Shown: positions 46,004 to 56,394 of the stretch, piece by piece
Numbering within the stretch: position 1 is the first letter of the stretch
How the letters are laid out: the number at the start of each line of letters is the position of its first letter
Origin: Anaerocolumna sp. AGMB13025
Lineage (GTDB): Bacteria; Bacillota; Clostridia; Lachnospirales; Lachnospiraceae
NCBI RefSeq assembly: GCF_029689925.1
Contig: NZ_CP121445.1
Coordinates: 5,378,501-5,442,500 of the forward strand
Direction of reading: 5' to 3'
Length of the DNA stretch: 64,000 bases
Program-made: the position numbers and the translations under genes
The notes under the pieces: model-generated
Told to the model about the DNA's origin: nothing
The model's database searches: none
What the model saw: only the letters and a program-made list of their open reading frames with translations

Positions 46004-47665
46004 TCAGACTTTAAAACAGCTTCCCCCAATAAATTCCTTAAGAATTGAATTCTGTGGTACCACCTCACTATTCACCCCAAGGAAATAATCCAGGAATTTA
46101 AGCAGCCGTTTTGCCTCCACATACTCCTCCGAATCCCTGTCAATCCCAAACAGAACCGGTTCTGCATATTGCTTTAAAGCAGCCAGCTCATAAATCAGGG
46201 CTGAGTTAAAGAATACATCCGCATCCTCCTGAAAAGGAAAAATATTTTCTTCCTCTCCACGCCTTACCGACGGCCACATATTAATCGTTTTCTGTCCGGA
46301 GGCTCCTCTGGTTCTTGCATCCCGTACCATTCTTCTAAGCAGCCTTAAATCCGTAGTTGGAATCCGGTTATGTTCATCTATATTAAGGGAGGTCAATGCA
46401 CTGATATATATTTTAAACTTTTTCTCTCTAGGCAGGCTGTAGGAAAGTTTATCATTTAACCCATGAATACCCTCTATCACCAGAATATCATTAGGACCTA
46501 AGGTCTTATAATTGCCTTTGTATTCCCGGTGACCGGTCTTAAAATTAAAACTTGGAAGTTCCACGGTTTTTCCCTGTAACAAATCTGTCATATTCTTATT
46601 AAATGTTTCCAGATCAATGGCTAAAAGGGATTCATAGTTTGGTTTTCCTTCCTCATCAACGGGAGTGTTCTCTCTTTCTACAAAATAATCATCTACCGGT
46701 ATGGGATGGGGATTCAATCCATGAGTCCTTAATTGTATGGATAAACGATGGGAAAAGGTTGTTTTACCGGAGGAGGAAGGTCCTGCAATCATAACCAGTT
46801 TCTTGCCGGACACTCTGATTTGTTCTGCAATTTCACCTATCTTCATCTCCTGTAACGCTTCCTGGGTCAGGATTAATTCGTTGATGTTTCCATTTACGAT
46901 GGCATCATTAAGGGCCCCTACCGTATCAATCTCCATAGCGTGGGACCAGCGGGCTGCCTCCTTTAAGGTATGGAATAATTTTTCCTGTGGCTTAAAGGGT
47001 TCCAATTCACTTGGATTATTTTTCTCCGGCAGGAGCAGCATAAGCCCTTCATCATATAAAAAGAGATCAAAATATTTCAAATACCCGGTACTTGGAGGCA
47101 TATATCCATAATAGTAGTCCTCAAAGCCTTCCAGGTTATATATATTGGCTTTGGATACCCGGCGGTAACGGAATAAGCGCTCTTTATCATGCATACCATA
47201 TTGTTTAAATAACTCGATTGCATCGGCGGTGCCAATGGATTTTTTCTTAATAGGGATATCCTTCTCTATGAGTGCCTGCATTTTTTCTTTAATTAAAAGA
47301 CATTGTTCCTCGGTAATGGCGGCTTTGGTATCCGTCTGGCAATACAAACCGTTTCCTACGGAATATTCTATGGATATCTTATTGATATTCGCGGAACCTA
47401 TAACACTATAAACCGCTTTTAACATGACAAGAGTAAGACCCCTGTTATAGGTTTTATGACCGGCATCATCGGCGGTAGTGACAAAACGTATCTTACAGTC
47501 CTTCTGGACGGTTTTGGGAAGCTCTCTTAAGCGGTTATTTACAAACGCCAGAATAATATCATTTTTATAGTCCTTCTGATATTCTCTGCTGATTTCCAGT
47601 AAGCTGACACCCTGGGGATATTCTCTTGTTGTACCGTTAATTTCCACTTTAATTGTTTCTTCCAT
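46004..47665 (-). CDS. TGS-domain uridine kinase-like nucleoside kinase
   Basis: 553 residues from ATG 47665, with AAGGAGG eight bases upstream (the frame is open to 47689). Residues ~1-65 are a TGS domain, ~70-200 resemble the ThrRS second additional domain, and from ~285 a uridine-kinase/phosphoribulokinase fold follows with P-loop GPSSSGKTT (295-303), PVDDYFV and a late VIEGIHGL Walker-B-like strand. Clostridial proteins with this layout are annotated as nucleoside kinases; the TGS-SAD front suggests an RNA- or nucleotide-sensing role. It lies downstream of trmK with the 16-bp repeat between. Confidence 0.88.
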   Translation of the reverse strand: MEETIKVEINGTTREYPQGVSLLEISREYQKDYKNDIILAFVNNRLRELPKTVQKDCKIRFVTTADDAGHKTYNRGLTLVMLKAVYSVIGSANINKISIEYSVGNGLYCQTDTKAAITEEQCLLIKEKMQALIEKDIPIKKKSIGTADAIELFKQYGMHDKERLFRYRRVSKANIYNLEGFEDYYYGYMPPSTGYLKYFDLFLYDEGLMLLLPEKNNPSELEPFKPQEKLFHTLKEAARWSHAMEIDTVGALNDAIVNGNINELILTQEALQEMKIGEIAEQIRVSGKKLVMIAGPSSSGKTTFSHRLSIQLRTHGLNPHPIPVDDYFVERENTPVDEEGKPNYESLLAIDLETFNKNMTDLLQGKTVELPSFNFKTGHREYKGNYKTLGPNDILVIEGIHGLNDKLSYSLPREKKFKIYISALTSLNIDEHNRIPTTDLRLLRRMVRDARTRGASGQKTINMWPSVRRGEEENIFPFQEDADVFFNSALIYELAALKQYAEPVLFGIDRDSEEYVEAKRLLKFLDYFLGVNSEVVPQNSILKEFIGGSCFKV

Positions 47666-47786
47666 ATAAAAAACCTCCTTATAAATCATAAGTACCCCCG
47701 GTAACTCTTAGTACCGCCTAGACTACCAGATAAACGTTAGACAGTTTCTATTAATATGAGTTACTGGGAGTATTTATTACTTTAGA

Positions 47787-47955
47787 GTATCTACTACTTA
47801 GCGTATCTATTGCTTAGCGTATCAACTACATAACGCATCAATTACTTAGCGTATCTATTGTTTAGCATATCAACTACATAACGCATCAATTACTTAGCGT
47901 ATCTATTGCTTAGCATATCGACTGCATAGCGTATCTATTACTTAGTGTATCTGCT
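47787..47955. repeat. 16-bp-period tandem repeat array
   Basis: Eleven units of type CTTAGCGTATCTATTG. GTATC or variants start at 47787, 47803, 47819, 47835, 47851, 47867, 47883, 47899, 47915, 47931 and 47947: an exact 16-base step throughout, although the units differ (GTATC, GCATC, ATATC). The array ends at the trmK stop codon. Confidence 0.95.
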
Positions 47956-47956
47956 T

Positions 47957-48655
47957 TTAGGCAAAATAAGACAGTGCTTCCTTGATATAATCCATTTCAA
48001 GGTTGACTTCTTCCATCCGTATCATAGCTTTTGGTGTAGAATTTGCGGTAAGATCTTTTATTACCTCATTCCGGATTCTTTGCTCTCTCTTAAGAAATTC
48101 TTCCAAAAGAGGTTCCTTTTGTTCCAACAGCAATTTGCCATACTGGTAGTGTACCTCTCTGTCATAGGCTTTTACGCTCTCTTCCGGTTGGGCTTTTATA
48201 ATAAAATAATATTTACCGTCTTCTTTTACCATTTGTTCCCTCACAATGGCAAAGTTTGATTGGTGTAAAAATTTACGGACCAGATAAATTTCGGACTGGG
48301 GCTGAAGAATTAGTTCTTTTGCTTTTTCTACTGCTTTAAAGCCCTCTTCTAATATTTTAATAGCAAGAGATCCGCCCATTCCGGCTATTAGTATGGTATC
48401 CGCTTCACCAGGGATTAAACTGTGCAAGCCGTCTGAGAGCCTGGTATCAATAGCCCTGTCATAACCATAGGTTTTAATATTCTCTGCGGCACGCTTTAGG
48501 GGACCTTTATTCACATCCATTGCAATTACCTTTGGTGCTATGTCATTCCGAATGAGATATATTGATATGTAGGCATGGTCGCATCCTACATCGGCAACCC
48601 TGTTTCCTTTCGTAACAGTATCTGCAACTGCCTGTAAACGCCTTGATAATTGCAT
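47957..48655 (-). CDS. trmK: tRNA (adenine22-N1)-methyltransferase TrmK
   Basis: 232 residues. SAM-binding motif VADVGCDHAYISIYL near residues 19-33, then GGSLAIKILEEG and LQPQSE, characteristic of the TrmK/YqfN family, followed by the C-terminal helical domain. It methylates A22 of tRNAs such as tRNA-Ser and tRNA-Leu. In Bacilli and Clostridia it lies next to sigA/rpoD as here, 240 bases downstream of rpoD. Confidence 0.93.
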   Translation of the reverse strand: MQLSRRLQAVADTVTKGNRVADVGCDHAYISIYLIRNDIAPKVIAMDVNKGPLKRAAENIKTYGYDRAIDTRLSDGLHSLIPGEADTILIAGMGGSLAIKILEEGFKAVEKAKELILQPQSEIYLVRKFLHQSNFAIVREQMVKEDGKYYFIIKAQPEESVKAYDREVHYQYGKLLLEQKEPLLEEFLKREQRIRNEVIKDLTANSTPKAMIRMEEVNLEMDYIKEALSYFA

Positions 48656-48895
48656 GTCATCCTCTTTCTTCTGTTCATTTTATGCTGTATTACTATCCCT
48701 TTAGACTAACTGCAACTCTTAAACTCCAGTTAATCCAAAGCATTATAATGTACCATAACCTGGACACATTATTTAGAAAAGACCTGCCTTTCAGACACGT
48801 TTACTAAATAAATCCTTAATTATGAAACTGTTCTATTACAATACTATAGTATTTATCCTTGATTTTTAATTATAAATATATATACTTACTTGTTT

Positions 48896-49987
48896 TTATT
48901 CCAAATAGTCCTTTAACTTACGGCTTCGGCTGGGATGCCTTAATTTACGCAGAGCTTTCGCCTCAATCTGGCGGATTCTCTCCCTGGTAACATTAAATTC
49001 CTTGCCAACTTCCTCTAACGTACGGGCTCGTCCGTCATCCAGTCCGAACCGAAGCCTGAGTACCTTCTGTTCTCTGTCGGTCAAGGTTCCCAGTACATCG
49101 ATTAATTGTTCCTTTAGTAAAGTAAATGCTGCTGCATCGGCAGGTACCGGCACATTATCATCCTGAATAAAGTCTCCTAAATGGCTGTCTTCTTCTTCGC
49201 CGATGGGGGTCTCTAAGGACACCGGTTCCTGGGATATCTTCTGGATTTCCCTTACCCGCTCAACCGGGATGTTCATCTCTGCTGCTACTTCCTCAGGCGA
49301 AGGTTCTCTGCCTAATTCCTGAAGGAGTTGTCGTTGTACCCGAATCAGCTTATTAATGGTTTCCACCATATGGACCGGTATACGGATGGTTCTAGCCTGA
49401 TCGGCAATGGCTCTGGTGATAGCTTGTCTAATCCACCAGGTAGCATAGGTACTGAACTTAAAGCCTTTGGTATAATCAAACTTTTCAACTGCTTTGATTA
49501 AACCTAAATTGCCTTCTTGTATCAAGTCTAAAAACATCATACCTCTGCCTACATAACGTTTTGCGATACTGACCACCAGACGCAGATTGGCTTCTGCCAG
49601 CCTTTTCTTGGCCTCTGCATCTCCGACTTTCATCCTTCTGGCCAGCTCGATTTCGTCATCTGCACTTAATAAAGGAACTTTACCGATTTCTTTTAAATAC
49701 ATTCTGACCGGGTCATCGATACTGATTCCTTCCGGTATGGAAAAATCAATTTCTTCTAAATCCTCTTCCTCATCCAGTATGATATCATCTTCCTCATCGG
49801 TTATCCGAAGTACATCCACGTTGTTGGCTTCAAGGAATTCATAGATTCTCTCAACCATAACCGGATCCATATCAAAATCGACAAAGAAATCATTTATTTC
49901 CTGAAATTCAAGTACGTTTTTCTTTTTCTTGGCAAAGACTAATAATTCTTTTAGCTTTTCCGAGAATTTAACCATGCTCTCATCCAT
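48896..49987 (-). CDS. rpoD: RNA polymerase primary sigma factor
   Basis: 363 residues. An N-terminal region 1.1-like acidic segment, region 1.2 ([17 protein letters not shown]), region 2 with [20 protein letters not shown] and [11 protein letters not shown], region 3, and region 4 helix-turn-helix [20 protein letters not shown]. This is the housekeeping sigma factor; promoters in the window fit its TTGACA/TATAAT consensus. AAGGAGG precedes the ATG, 97 bases after dnaG. dnaG-rpoD is the classical macromolecular synthesis operon. Confidence 0.98.
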   Translation of the reverse strand: MDESMVKFSEKLKELLVFAKKKKNVLEFQEINDFFVDFDMDPVMVERIYEFLEANNVDVLRITDEEDDIILDEEEDLEEIDFSIPEGISIDDPVRMYLKEIGKVPLLSADDEIELARRMKVGDAEAKKRLAEANLRLVVSIAKRYVGRGMMFLDLIQEGNLGLIKAVEKFDYTKGFKFSTYATWWIRQAITRAIADQARTIRIPVHMVETINKLIRVQRQLLQELGREPSPEEVAAEMNIPVERVREIQKISQEPVSLETPIGEEEDSHLGDFIQDDNVPVPADAAAFTLLKEQLIDVLGTLTDREQKVLRLRFGLDDGRARTLEEVGKEFNVTRERIRQIEAKALRKLRHPSRSRKLKDYLE

Positions 49988-50084
49988 TATTTACCATCCT
50001 CCTTTAGATTTGCTTCCATATTCGCAGTTACTCATCTATATAAAAAAGGCTTATTCTCATAATTACTTACAATCTTTTAGTATT

Positions 50085-51872
50085 TTAACCATCATTAAAA
50101 GAAATATGCAATTTCTGTAAGTCTGCCTGTTCCCGGATAATAATCTGAAGCGCTTGAATATCATTGCTTTCAATCGCTTTCTTACTTTGTAAATCCAAAC
50201 TGTTCTTCTTAATACGCTTCACTGTTTCTTCCAGGGCTTTTTTTCGCTCTGAATCACTCATTTCTCCCCGCATAGCCATATTAAATAGAGAAGCTGCTTC
50301 ACTTTGTTCTTCCTTACTCTCAAAATGATTGATAATCTTAGCAGGCGTCACCCTGTTTTCTGTCTCGAACTGATGAAAAAGCACCTCTGCTACCTGTTGG
50401 TATAAATTCTCCGTAAAATCTGCGGGACCAATGATACCCTTTATCTTATCAAATATTCTGGTATCTTCAATCAACCAGGTAAGAAGTATTTTCTGGGACT
50501 GCTTCATGCCGTCCTCAGGTACATTCTTCTGTCTTCCTCCTTCCGTACTCCTCTCCCTTGGCAAGTCATTGGCTCCCACTACAATCTGAGCCCCATACCG
50601 GTTAACTAACTTTTTTAAATTATCAAAACCAATCATGTATTTGGAGGCAACCGCTTCAATATAGATGTTTCTTTCAATTTCCTCCGTAAATACCAGCATT
50701 TTCTTGGCGATTTCATTAAAAAACCTGGTTTTTTGTTCAGGATCATTTAGCTCGAAATCCTTTTCTAAAACCTCCACTTCAAACAAAAAGGAATTCCCGG
50801 CAGTTTCCATCCTCTTTTTGAATTCCTCCGCCCCTAGGGCTTTTATAAATTCATCCGGATCTTTATAAGGCTTCATATTAACTACTTTAGCACTTAGACC
50901 GGCTTCTTTTAGTATAGGAATAGCCCGAAGGGCAGCTTTCGTACCTGCTTCATCGCTGTCATACGTAAGCAATACCTCATTGGTATAACGCTTTAGCAAA
51001 TTGGCCTGAAGCCCGGTAAAGGCCGTACCCAGCGAAGCTACGGCATTGGTAAAGCCCGCTTGGTGCAGGGCTATCACATCCATATATCCCTCACAGATTA
51101 TCATGTTGGGCTTTCTTGATATTCTTGCAAAATTAAGCCCGTACAGGTTCCGGCTTTTATCAAACAATTTTGTTTCCGGGGAATTTAAGTATTTTGGCAT
51201 TCCTTCCCCCATAACACGCCCGCCAAAACCGATTACACGGTTATTCACATCCATAATGGGATACATGACCCGGTTCCAGAACTTATCATAGACTTTTTTG
51301 GTCTCATCAAAACTAATCAGACCGGAATCTCTTAAGATACTGTCCTCATAACCCAAATGTTTTAAATACTGGTATAAATCATCTCCAGTTTTATTGGAGT
51401 ATCCAAGCCCAAACTGTTTTATGGTATCCTCGGAGATTTCCCTTTTACTTAAATACTCATAGGCTGCTTGTCCGCGTTCGGACTTTAACTGATAATAAAA
51501 ATACTTGGCAGCTTCTTTATTTATTTCAAGGAGTCTGGCTTTTAAACCAGCCTGCTTTTTTGCTTCCTCACTGTATTCCGCTTCCGGCAGGTTAACCCCC
51601 ACCCGTCCGGCTAAATACTTTAACGCTTCCACAAAGGTATAATTTTCATATTCCATAATAAAGGTAAATACATTGCCGCCCACACCGCAGCCAAAACAAT
51701 GATACATCTGCTTGGAACTGCTTACACTAAAGGATGGTGATTTTTCATTATGGAAGGGGCAGAGCCCCATATGGCTGCCGCCTTTTTTCTGAAGCTTGAC
51801 ATAGGAACCCACTACGTCCACTATATCATTTTTCATTCTGACTTCTTCCACTAATTCTTCAGGATAAAACAT
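50085..51872 (-). CDS. dnaG: DNA primase
   Basis: 595 residues from ATG 51872, with AAGGAGAG close upstream (the frame is open to 51908). Zinc ribbon C38, H41, C59, C62; RNA-polymerase-like core; TOPRIM motif CEGYMD and YDSDEAG; C-terminal helicase-interaction region. It makes replication primers. It lies 97 bases upstream of rpoD and 159 bases downstream of dgt. Confidence 0.97.
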   Translation of the reverse strand: MFYPEELVEEVRMKNDIVDVVGSYVKLQKKGGSHMGLCPFHNEKSPSFSVSSSKQMYHCFGCGVGGNVFTFIMEYENYTFVEALKYLAGRVGVNLPEAEYSEEAKKQAGLKARLLEINKEAAKYFYYQLKSERGQAAYEYLSKREISEDTIKQFGLGYSNKTGDDLYQYLKHLGYEDSILRDSGLISFDETKKVYDKFWNRVMYPIMDVNNRVIGFGGRVMGEGMPKYLNSPETKLFDKSRNLYGLNFARISRKPNMIICEGYMDVIALHQAGFTNAVASLGTAFTGLQANLLKRYTNEVLLTYDSDEAGTKAALRAIPILKEAGLSAKVVNMKPYKDPDEFIKALGAEEFKKRMETAGNSFLFEVEVLEKDFELNDPEQKTRFFNEIAKKMLVFTEEIERNIYIEAVASKYMIGFDNLKKLVNRYGAQIVVGANDLPRERSTEGGRQKNVPEDGMKQSQKILLTWLIEDTRIFDKIKGIIGPADFTENLYQQVAEVLFHQFETENRVTPAKIINHFESKEEQSEAASLFNMAMRGEMSDSERKKALEETVKRIKKNSLDLQSKKAIESNDIQALQIIIREQADLQKLHISFNDG

Positions 51873-52031
51873 GGAACTCTCCTTTCCCGTATATTTTCTA
51901 TAGGTCAAATGCGAAACTCTATATCGCTTCGCTGATATTTATTCACTCACTGATATTTATCTAAGAATCGATTCAGTTATACTGTTAATATATCGGCATA
52001 AGTCCAAACTCTTTTTATCCCTTTGCTGTTT

Positions 52032-53081
52032 TTAATAAATACTCCAGGATCTTGGTATGGACAATTCCTTAAATTTCGCCACTGCGTAACGGTCTGTCAT
52101 CCCGGCAATATAATCGCAGACGACTCTGGTGGCGGTCTCTCCTTTGCGTTCCATCATATACAGATATTCCTCAGGCAGAAGTTCCAGATTATTGGTATAA
52201 TATTCGAACAGATGGGCCAGCATCGCTTCTGCTTTCTGTTCTTCCCCTTTCGCTAACGGATTGGTATAAACACTGCGAAACATATATTTTCTCATCTCTA
52301 ACATGGCGCGTTCTACATCGGGAGACATGGAGATATCGCCTGTATCTTCACTGTGGCTTACAATATCATGGATAATCGTATTAAGCCGTTCCCTCAAACT
52401 GTGTCCCAATACGTCTGTAAATTCCCAAGGTATCTCTTCCTCTGTAATAATGTGGCCTCTGATGGCATCGTCCACATCGTGGTTGATATATGCAATTTTA
52501 TCGGAAAGGCGGACTATTTTACCTTCCAGGGTACTTGGATGACCTTTCGTCTGGTGGTTTAGGATACCATCTCTTACCTCTTTGGTAAGATTTAACCCTT
52601 CTCCGTGTTTTTCCAATAATTCCACAACCCGTATGCTTTGTATATGATGTTCAAAGCCTTCCGGGCAGATATTATTCAGAGCCCGCTCCCCGGCATGACC
52701 AAAAGGAGTATGCCCAAGGTCATGACCCAAGGCAATGGCTTCCGTTAAATCTTCATTCAGCCGCAAAGCTCTGGCGATGGTCCTGGCATTCTGGGATACT
52801 TCCAGGGTATGTGTTAATCTTGTCCGGTAATGGTCCCCTTCCGGTGCTAAAAACACCTGGGTCTTATGTTTTAATCTGCGAAAAGACTTAGAATGCAGTA
52901 TTCTGTCCCGGTCTCTTTGATAAATGGTGCGTATATCACAAGGTTCTTCATAAATATCCCTTCCTATGGAGCTGTCACTAAATGCCGCATAAGGGCTTAG
53001 ATATTCATGTTCTCTTTGTTCCAGCTTCTGACGCATATTGATCTTTTTCTCTGAATTGTTATGTTCCATTTGTTCTTTCAT
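52032..53081 (-). CDS. dgt: Deoxyguanosinetriphosphate triphosphohydrolase-like protein
   Basis: 349 residues of the HD superfamily. SKSFRRLKHKTQVF, RTRLTHTLEVSQ (first metal His), ALGHDLGHTPFGHAGE (the HD pair) and KIAYINHDVDDA (distal Asp) are all present. It hydrolyses dNTP to nucleoside plus triphosphate. Shorter than E. coli Dgt, like the usual firmicute form placed ahead of dnaG. AGGAG lies five bases before the ATG. Confidence 0.95.
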   Translation of the reverse strand: MKEQMEHNNSEKKINMRQKLEQREHEYLSPYAAFSDSSIGRDIYEEPCDIRTIYQRDRDRILHSKSFRRLKHKTQVFLAPEGDHYRTRLTHTLEVSQNARTIARALRLNEDLTEAIALGHDLGHTPFGHAGERALNNICPEGFEHHIQSIRVVELLEKHGEGLNLTKEVRDGILNHQTKGHPSTLEGKIVRLSDKIAYINHDVDDAIRGHIITEEEIPWEFTDVLGHSLRERLNTIIHDIVSHSEDTGDISMSPDVERAMLEMRKYMFRSVYTNPLAKGEEQKAEAMLAHLFEYYTNNLELLPEEYLYMMERKGETATRVVCDYIAGMTDRYAVAKFKELSIPRSWSIY

Positions 53082-53393
53082 GATAACTCCTGTCTGCGTG
53101 ACGATCCACGTCTGAACCCTTACCTTTTTTGTATACTTTCATATACCTTAATCAGGTCAGGCAATAACAGTTTTGCAATTCATTTAACAAAATCCCCCAG
53201 GTTAAACGGGTTTTATACAGATTAAACCTCTTCCTCCACACATAGATTAACAGCCTATATAATTATATATTCTACCAAACATGCTTATTTCCTTTTTTAT
53301 TTTTAAGAATTTTATTAATAAAATATAAAAAAACCGTCGACTAAAATGCTTCCTGCATAATAATCGGCGATATTTCTATTAAACCCGCTTAAA
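53082..53393. other. Gene-free spacer between dgt and the SDR gene
   Basis: 312 bases with no gene. Around 53328-53371 an imperfect hairpin (CCG...CGG arms, GCAT/ATGC inner pairing) is followed on the minus strand by a seven-base T run and probably terminates the SDR transcript. Confidence 0.55.
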
Positions 53394-54125
53394 TCATGAA
53401 TTTCCTTCATACTTCCAGCCATTGTCATTGTGATAAATCATTAATTTGGTCATTCCACCGTCCACTGTTATATTTTCTCCGGTAATAAAGCTGCTGTCTT
53501 CACTGCAAAGAAACATAACTGTTTTCGCAATATCGGAAGTAGTTCCAATCCGCTTTACAGGATGCTGCGTTTCATCCTCTGCGCTCCAGGCATCATTCGT
53601 TGTATCAATCCAGCCGGGAGCTATAGAGTTCACCCTTACTCTGCCAGCAAGGCTTACAGCCATAGCGTGGGTCAGAGCGGTAATCCCCCCTTTGGCAGCC
53701 GTATAGCTTTCGGTATCTGCCTGGGACATAAAAGCTCTGGTGGAAGATATATTGACTACGGCGCCATTCTGGTTAAAGTGCTCTAAAAATAGTTTTGTAA
53801 GCATATATGGTGCCGTTACGCCCACCTTTAATACATAATTAAAATCCTCATAACTGCAGTCGGTAAGAATTCCTCTCCGGCTCAAACATGCATTATGAAT
53901 CAAATAATCTATTTTCCCGAATTTTTTGATTACACAGGCTGCAAACTCAGTAAGGGTTTCTTCTTTTGCAATATCCCCCTGAAAATAAAAATCACAGGGT
54001 ACACTTTGGTTATCCAGATCAATTACCGCAGCTTTCGCTCCTGCGGCCATAAATTCTTCCGTCATAGTCTTACCGATTCCGCCAGCACCACCGGTTATTA
54101 CAACAACTTTGTCCTTAAAATCCAT
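53394..54125 (-). CDS. Classical SDR oxidoreductase
   Basis: 243 residues: dinucleotide motif TGGAGGIGKTM (10-20), NISSTR active-site Ser, YTAAKG with catalytic Tyr/Lys, and the C-terminal FITGENITVDGGM typical of the family. Substrate unknown; 3-oxoacyl-ACP reductase-like and sugar-alcohol dehydrogenases share this form. It lies 45 bases after the small Feo-associated gene, possibly as the last gene of the feo transcript. Confidence 0.9.
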   Translation of the reverse strand: MDFKDKVVVITGGAGGIGKTMTEEFMAAGAKAAVIDLDNQSVPCDFYFQGDIAKEETLTEFAACVIKKFGKIDYLIHNACLSRRGILTDCSYEDFNYVLKVGVTAPYMLTKLFLEHFNQNGAVVNISSTRAFMSQADTESYTAAKGGITALTHAMAVSLAGRVRVNSIAPGWIDTTNDAWSAEDETQHPVKRIGTTSDIAKTVMFLCSEDSSFITGENITVDGGMTKLMIYHNDNGWKYEGNS

Positions 54126-54170
54126 CCGCTCTCCATCTATGGGTATGGCATATACAATATAACCATTCCT

Positions 54171-54314
54171 TTATTTTTCATCCATACATTTTATTTTAGT
54201 TGGGCAGTCACCACAGCCACAGGTACAAAACTTCCCTGCTTTTGCAGCTTTTACTTTCTTATAAATCACATACGCAGCATATAGTACTACTAATGCTCCT
54301 ATAATATATGGCAT
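54171..54314 (-). CDS. FeoB-associated Cys-rich membrane protein
   Basis: A 47-residue gene that is easy to miss. ATG 54314 has AAGGAG six bases upstream. One membrane helix (PYIIGALVVLYAAYVIYKK) is followed by a Lys/Ala stretch and a compact Cys-rich tail, CTCGCGDCPTK plus a last Cys, likely metal-binding. Small proteins of this form regularly follow feoB in clostridia and are thought to help ferrous iron uptake, playing the place of FeoC. It starts 13 bases after the feoB stop. Confidence 0.92.
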   Translation of the reverse strand: MPYIIGALVVLYAAYVIYKKVKAAKAGKFCTCGCGDCPTKIKCMDEK

Positions 54315-54327
54315 ACTCTGCTCCTTT

Positions 54328-56394
54328 CTACAGAATCAGGCTTCCGATCTGGAAGACTAAAACTGCTGCCAGCCACGCTATAATCAGCTGGAAAAATATC
54401 GTGAATACCGTCCACTTAACTGATTTTAGTTCTCTTGCAATCACTCCCATTGCCGCAGCACAGGGGGTATATAATAAACAAAATACCATTAATGCATATG
54501 CGTTTAAAGCCCCAAAGCCTTCCGGTCTTAAAATCTGTACCAGACTGCTCATCCCTTCGGCAGAATTAATATTGGCAATTCCAAATAGTACACTGAAACT
54601 GGATACCACCACCTCTTTGGCTGCGAGTCCTGATATCAGCGCCACTCCTATCTGCCATAATCCCAGTCCTGCAGGCTTTAGTACAGGTACCAGATAGTGT
54701 CCTAAGATTGCGCCGAAACTCTTAGACATATCCTCAACTTTTCCGTCAAATCCAAAGTTTAAGATAAACCAGATAAATATGGAGGCTAAAAATATGGTCG
54801 TACCAGCTTTACTTAGGTAATCCTTTACTTTATCCCATACATAAATAAATATTGTTCTTGTATTCGGTGTTTTATATTCCGGCAATTCAATCAATAAGGT
54901 GTTGGTAACCTTATTTTTATCCTTCCTGGTATCTATTTTATTCATAATATAGGCAGTTAGAATACCAATTACCAAACCTACTACATATAAGGAAAAGGCT
55001 GCTATCGTTGCATATTTGCCAAAGAACATGCCGGAAATCAGTACATAAATCGGAATTTTGGCGCTGCAGGACATAAACGGAGTTATCATTATGGTCCTTC
55101 GCCTGTCCTTCACATTCTCTAGCGTACGGGAAGCCATGACAGCCGGTACCGTACAGCCAAATCCTAACAACATAGGGATAAAGGCTCTGCCGGATAATCC
55201 AATTTTACCCATCAGACTATTCATAACATATGCCACCCTGGACATATAACCGCTGTCCTCCAAAAATGCCAGAGCCAGAAATAGTATAAAAATATTTGGT
55301 AAAAAGGTTAAAATTCCGCCTACCCCTGCTATAATTCCGTCAACCACCAGGGAAGTCAAAATCTCTCCTGTTCCGGTAACGGTCAAAAAGTGAAGGGTTG
55401 CCTCCGATATCACGTTAAAGGCAAATTCAAATACTCCCTTTAAGGCATCACCTATGGTAAAGGTTAAAAAGAATACCATGGCCATAATCAGAAGAAAGAT
55501 CGGCATACCCAGATACCGGTTCGTTAAAATCCGGTCTACTTTATCCGTGGCTTCTTCCTTTGAATTCTTATTGACCAATACTTCTTCTATAATTTCTTCA
55601 ATAAAATCATACTTCTGGTTAATAATATCTGTTTCATAACTGCGGTCTACATATCTGCTTATAGTTACCGGATATTGTTTCATAATCTCTGGATCCTGTT
55701 CTAACAGCTTAATTGCATGCCATCTGAGATTTTTGATATCCGGGTATTTATCCTTTAGTATATCGGATATTTTTCTAATTTTGTATTCGAGGTCATCGGT
55801 ATAAACAATAGTAAGTTCATCATGCTGCTTGCTGGTATTGGTGCTGTGCTCCGAAATTCGCTTTCCATGATGGTGTTCCAGATTATTATCTTTTTCTTTG
55901 AATTTATGATGAGCTACCGCATGCATTAGGATATCCAGACCGGTTTTCTTTCTTGCCGAAACAGGAATAACCGGTATTCCAAGCATCTCCGGCAGACGGT
56001 GGAGATCGATTTCCATTCCGCGTTCTTCAACGATATCCATCATATTAAGGGCTAATACTACAGGTTTTCCAAGTTCAATCAATTGGAGGGTTAAGTATAA
56101 GTTTCTTTCAAGACTGGAGGCATCTGCTACGTCAATGATAACATCCACGTCATCATTTAAAATATATTCCCTGGTCAGCTTTTCCTCCATGGTATACGAA
56201 GTCAGACTATATGTACCGGGTAAGTCCACCAATTTAAAGATATGGTTATGGTACTTAAAGGCTCCTTCTTTTTTCTCGACAGTAACACCAGGCCAATTGG
56301 CTACTTTAAGCTTGGCACCTGTATAGGCATTAAATAGTGTAGTTTTACCGCAATTGGGATTACCTACAAAACCTACCTGCAATTCTTCTTTCAT
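54328..56394 (-). CDS. feoB: Ferrous iron transporter FeoB
   Basis: 688 residues. G-protein domain with G1 GNPNCGKTT (11-19), G3 VDLPGTYSL and G4 NMMD, a linker with a His-rich patch around HHHGK (~170-178), and a C-terminal membrane domain with two Gate motifs (LLGFGCTVPAVMASR) and the internal repeat. Takes up Fe2+ across the membrane. Starts with an ATGA overlap with the feoA stop. Expressed under Fur with feoA. Confidence 0.97.
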   Translation of the reverse strand: MKEELQVGFVGNPNCGKTTLFNAYTGAKLKVANWPGVTVEKKEGAFKYHNHIFKLVDLPGTYSLTSYTMEEKLTREYILNDDVDVIIDVADASSLERNLYLTLQLIELGKPVVLALNMMDIVEERGMEIDLHRLPEMLGIPVIPVSARKKTGLDILMHAVAHHKFKEKDNNLEHHHGKRISEHSTNTSKQHDELTIVYTDDLEYKIRKISDILKDKYPDIKNLRWHAIKLLEQDPEIMKQYPVTISRYVDRSYETDIINQKYDFIEEIIEEVLVNKNSKEEATDKVDRILTNRYLGMPIFLLIMAMVFFLTFTIGDALKGVFEFAFNVISEATLHFLTVTGTGEILTSLVVDGIIAGVGGILTFLPNIFILFLALAFLEDSGYMSRVAYVMNSLMGKIGLSGRAFIPMLLGFGCTVPAVMASRTLENVKDRRRTIMITPFMSCSAKIPIYVLISGMFFGKYATIAAFSLYVVGLVIGILTAYIMNKIDTRKDKNKVTNTLLIELPEYKTPNTRTIFIYVWDKVKDYLSKAGTTIFLASIFIWFILNFGFDGKVEDMSKSFGAILGHYLVPVLKPAGLGLWQIGVALISGLAAKEVVVSSFSVLFGIANINSAEGMSSLVQILRPEGFGALNAYALMVFCLLYTPCAAAMGVIARELKSVKWTVFTIFFQLIIAWLAAVLVFQIGSLIL

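Noticed and set aside
53895-54284. 129-codon plus-strand frame
   Set aside because: It crosses the SDR gene and the small Feo-associated gene on the opposite strand, both of which have good ribosome binding sites.
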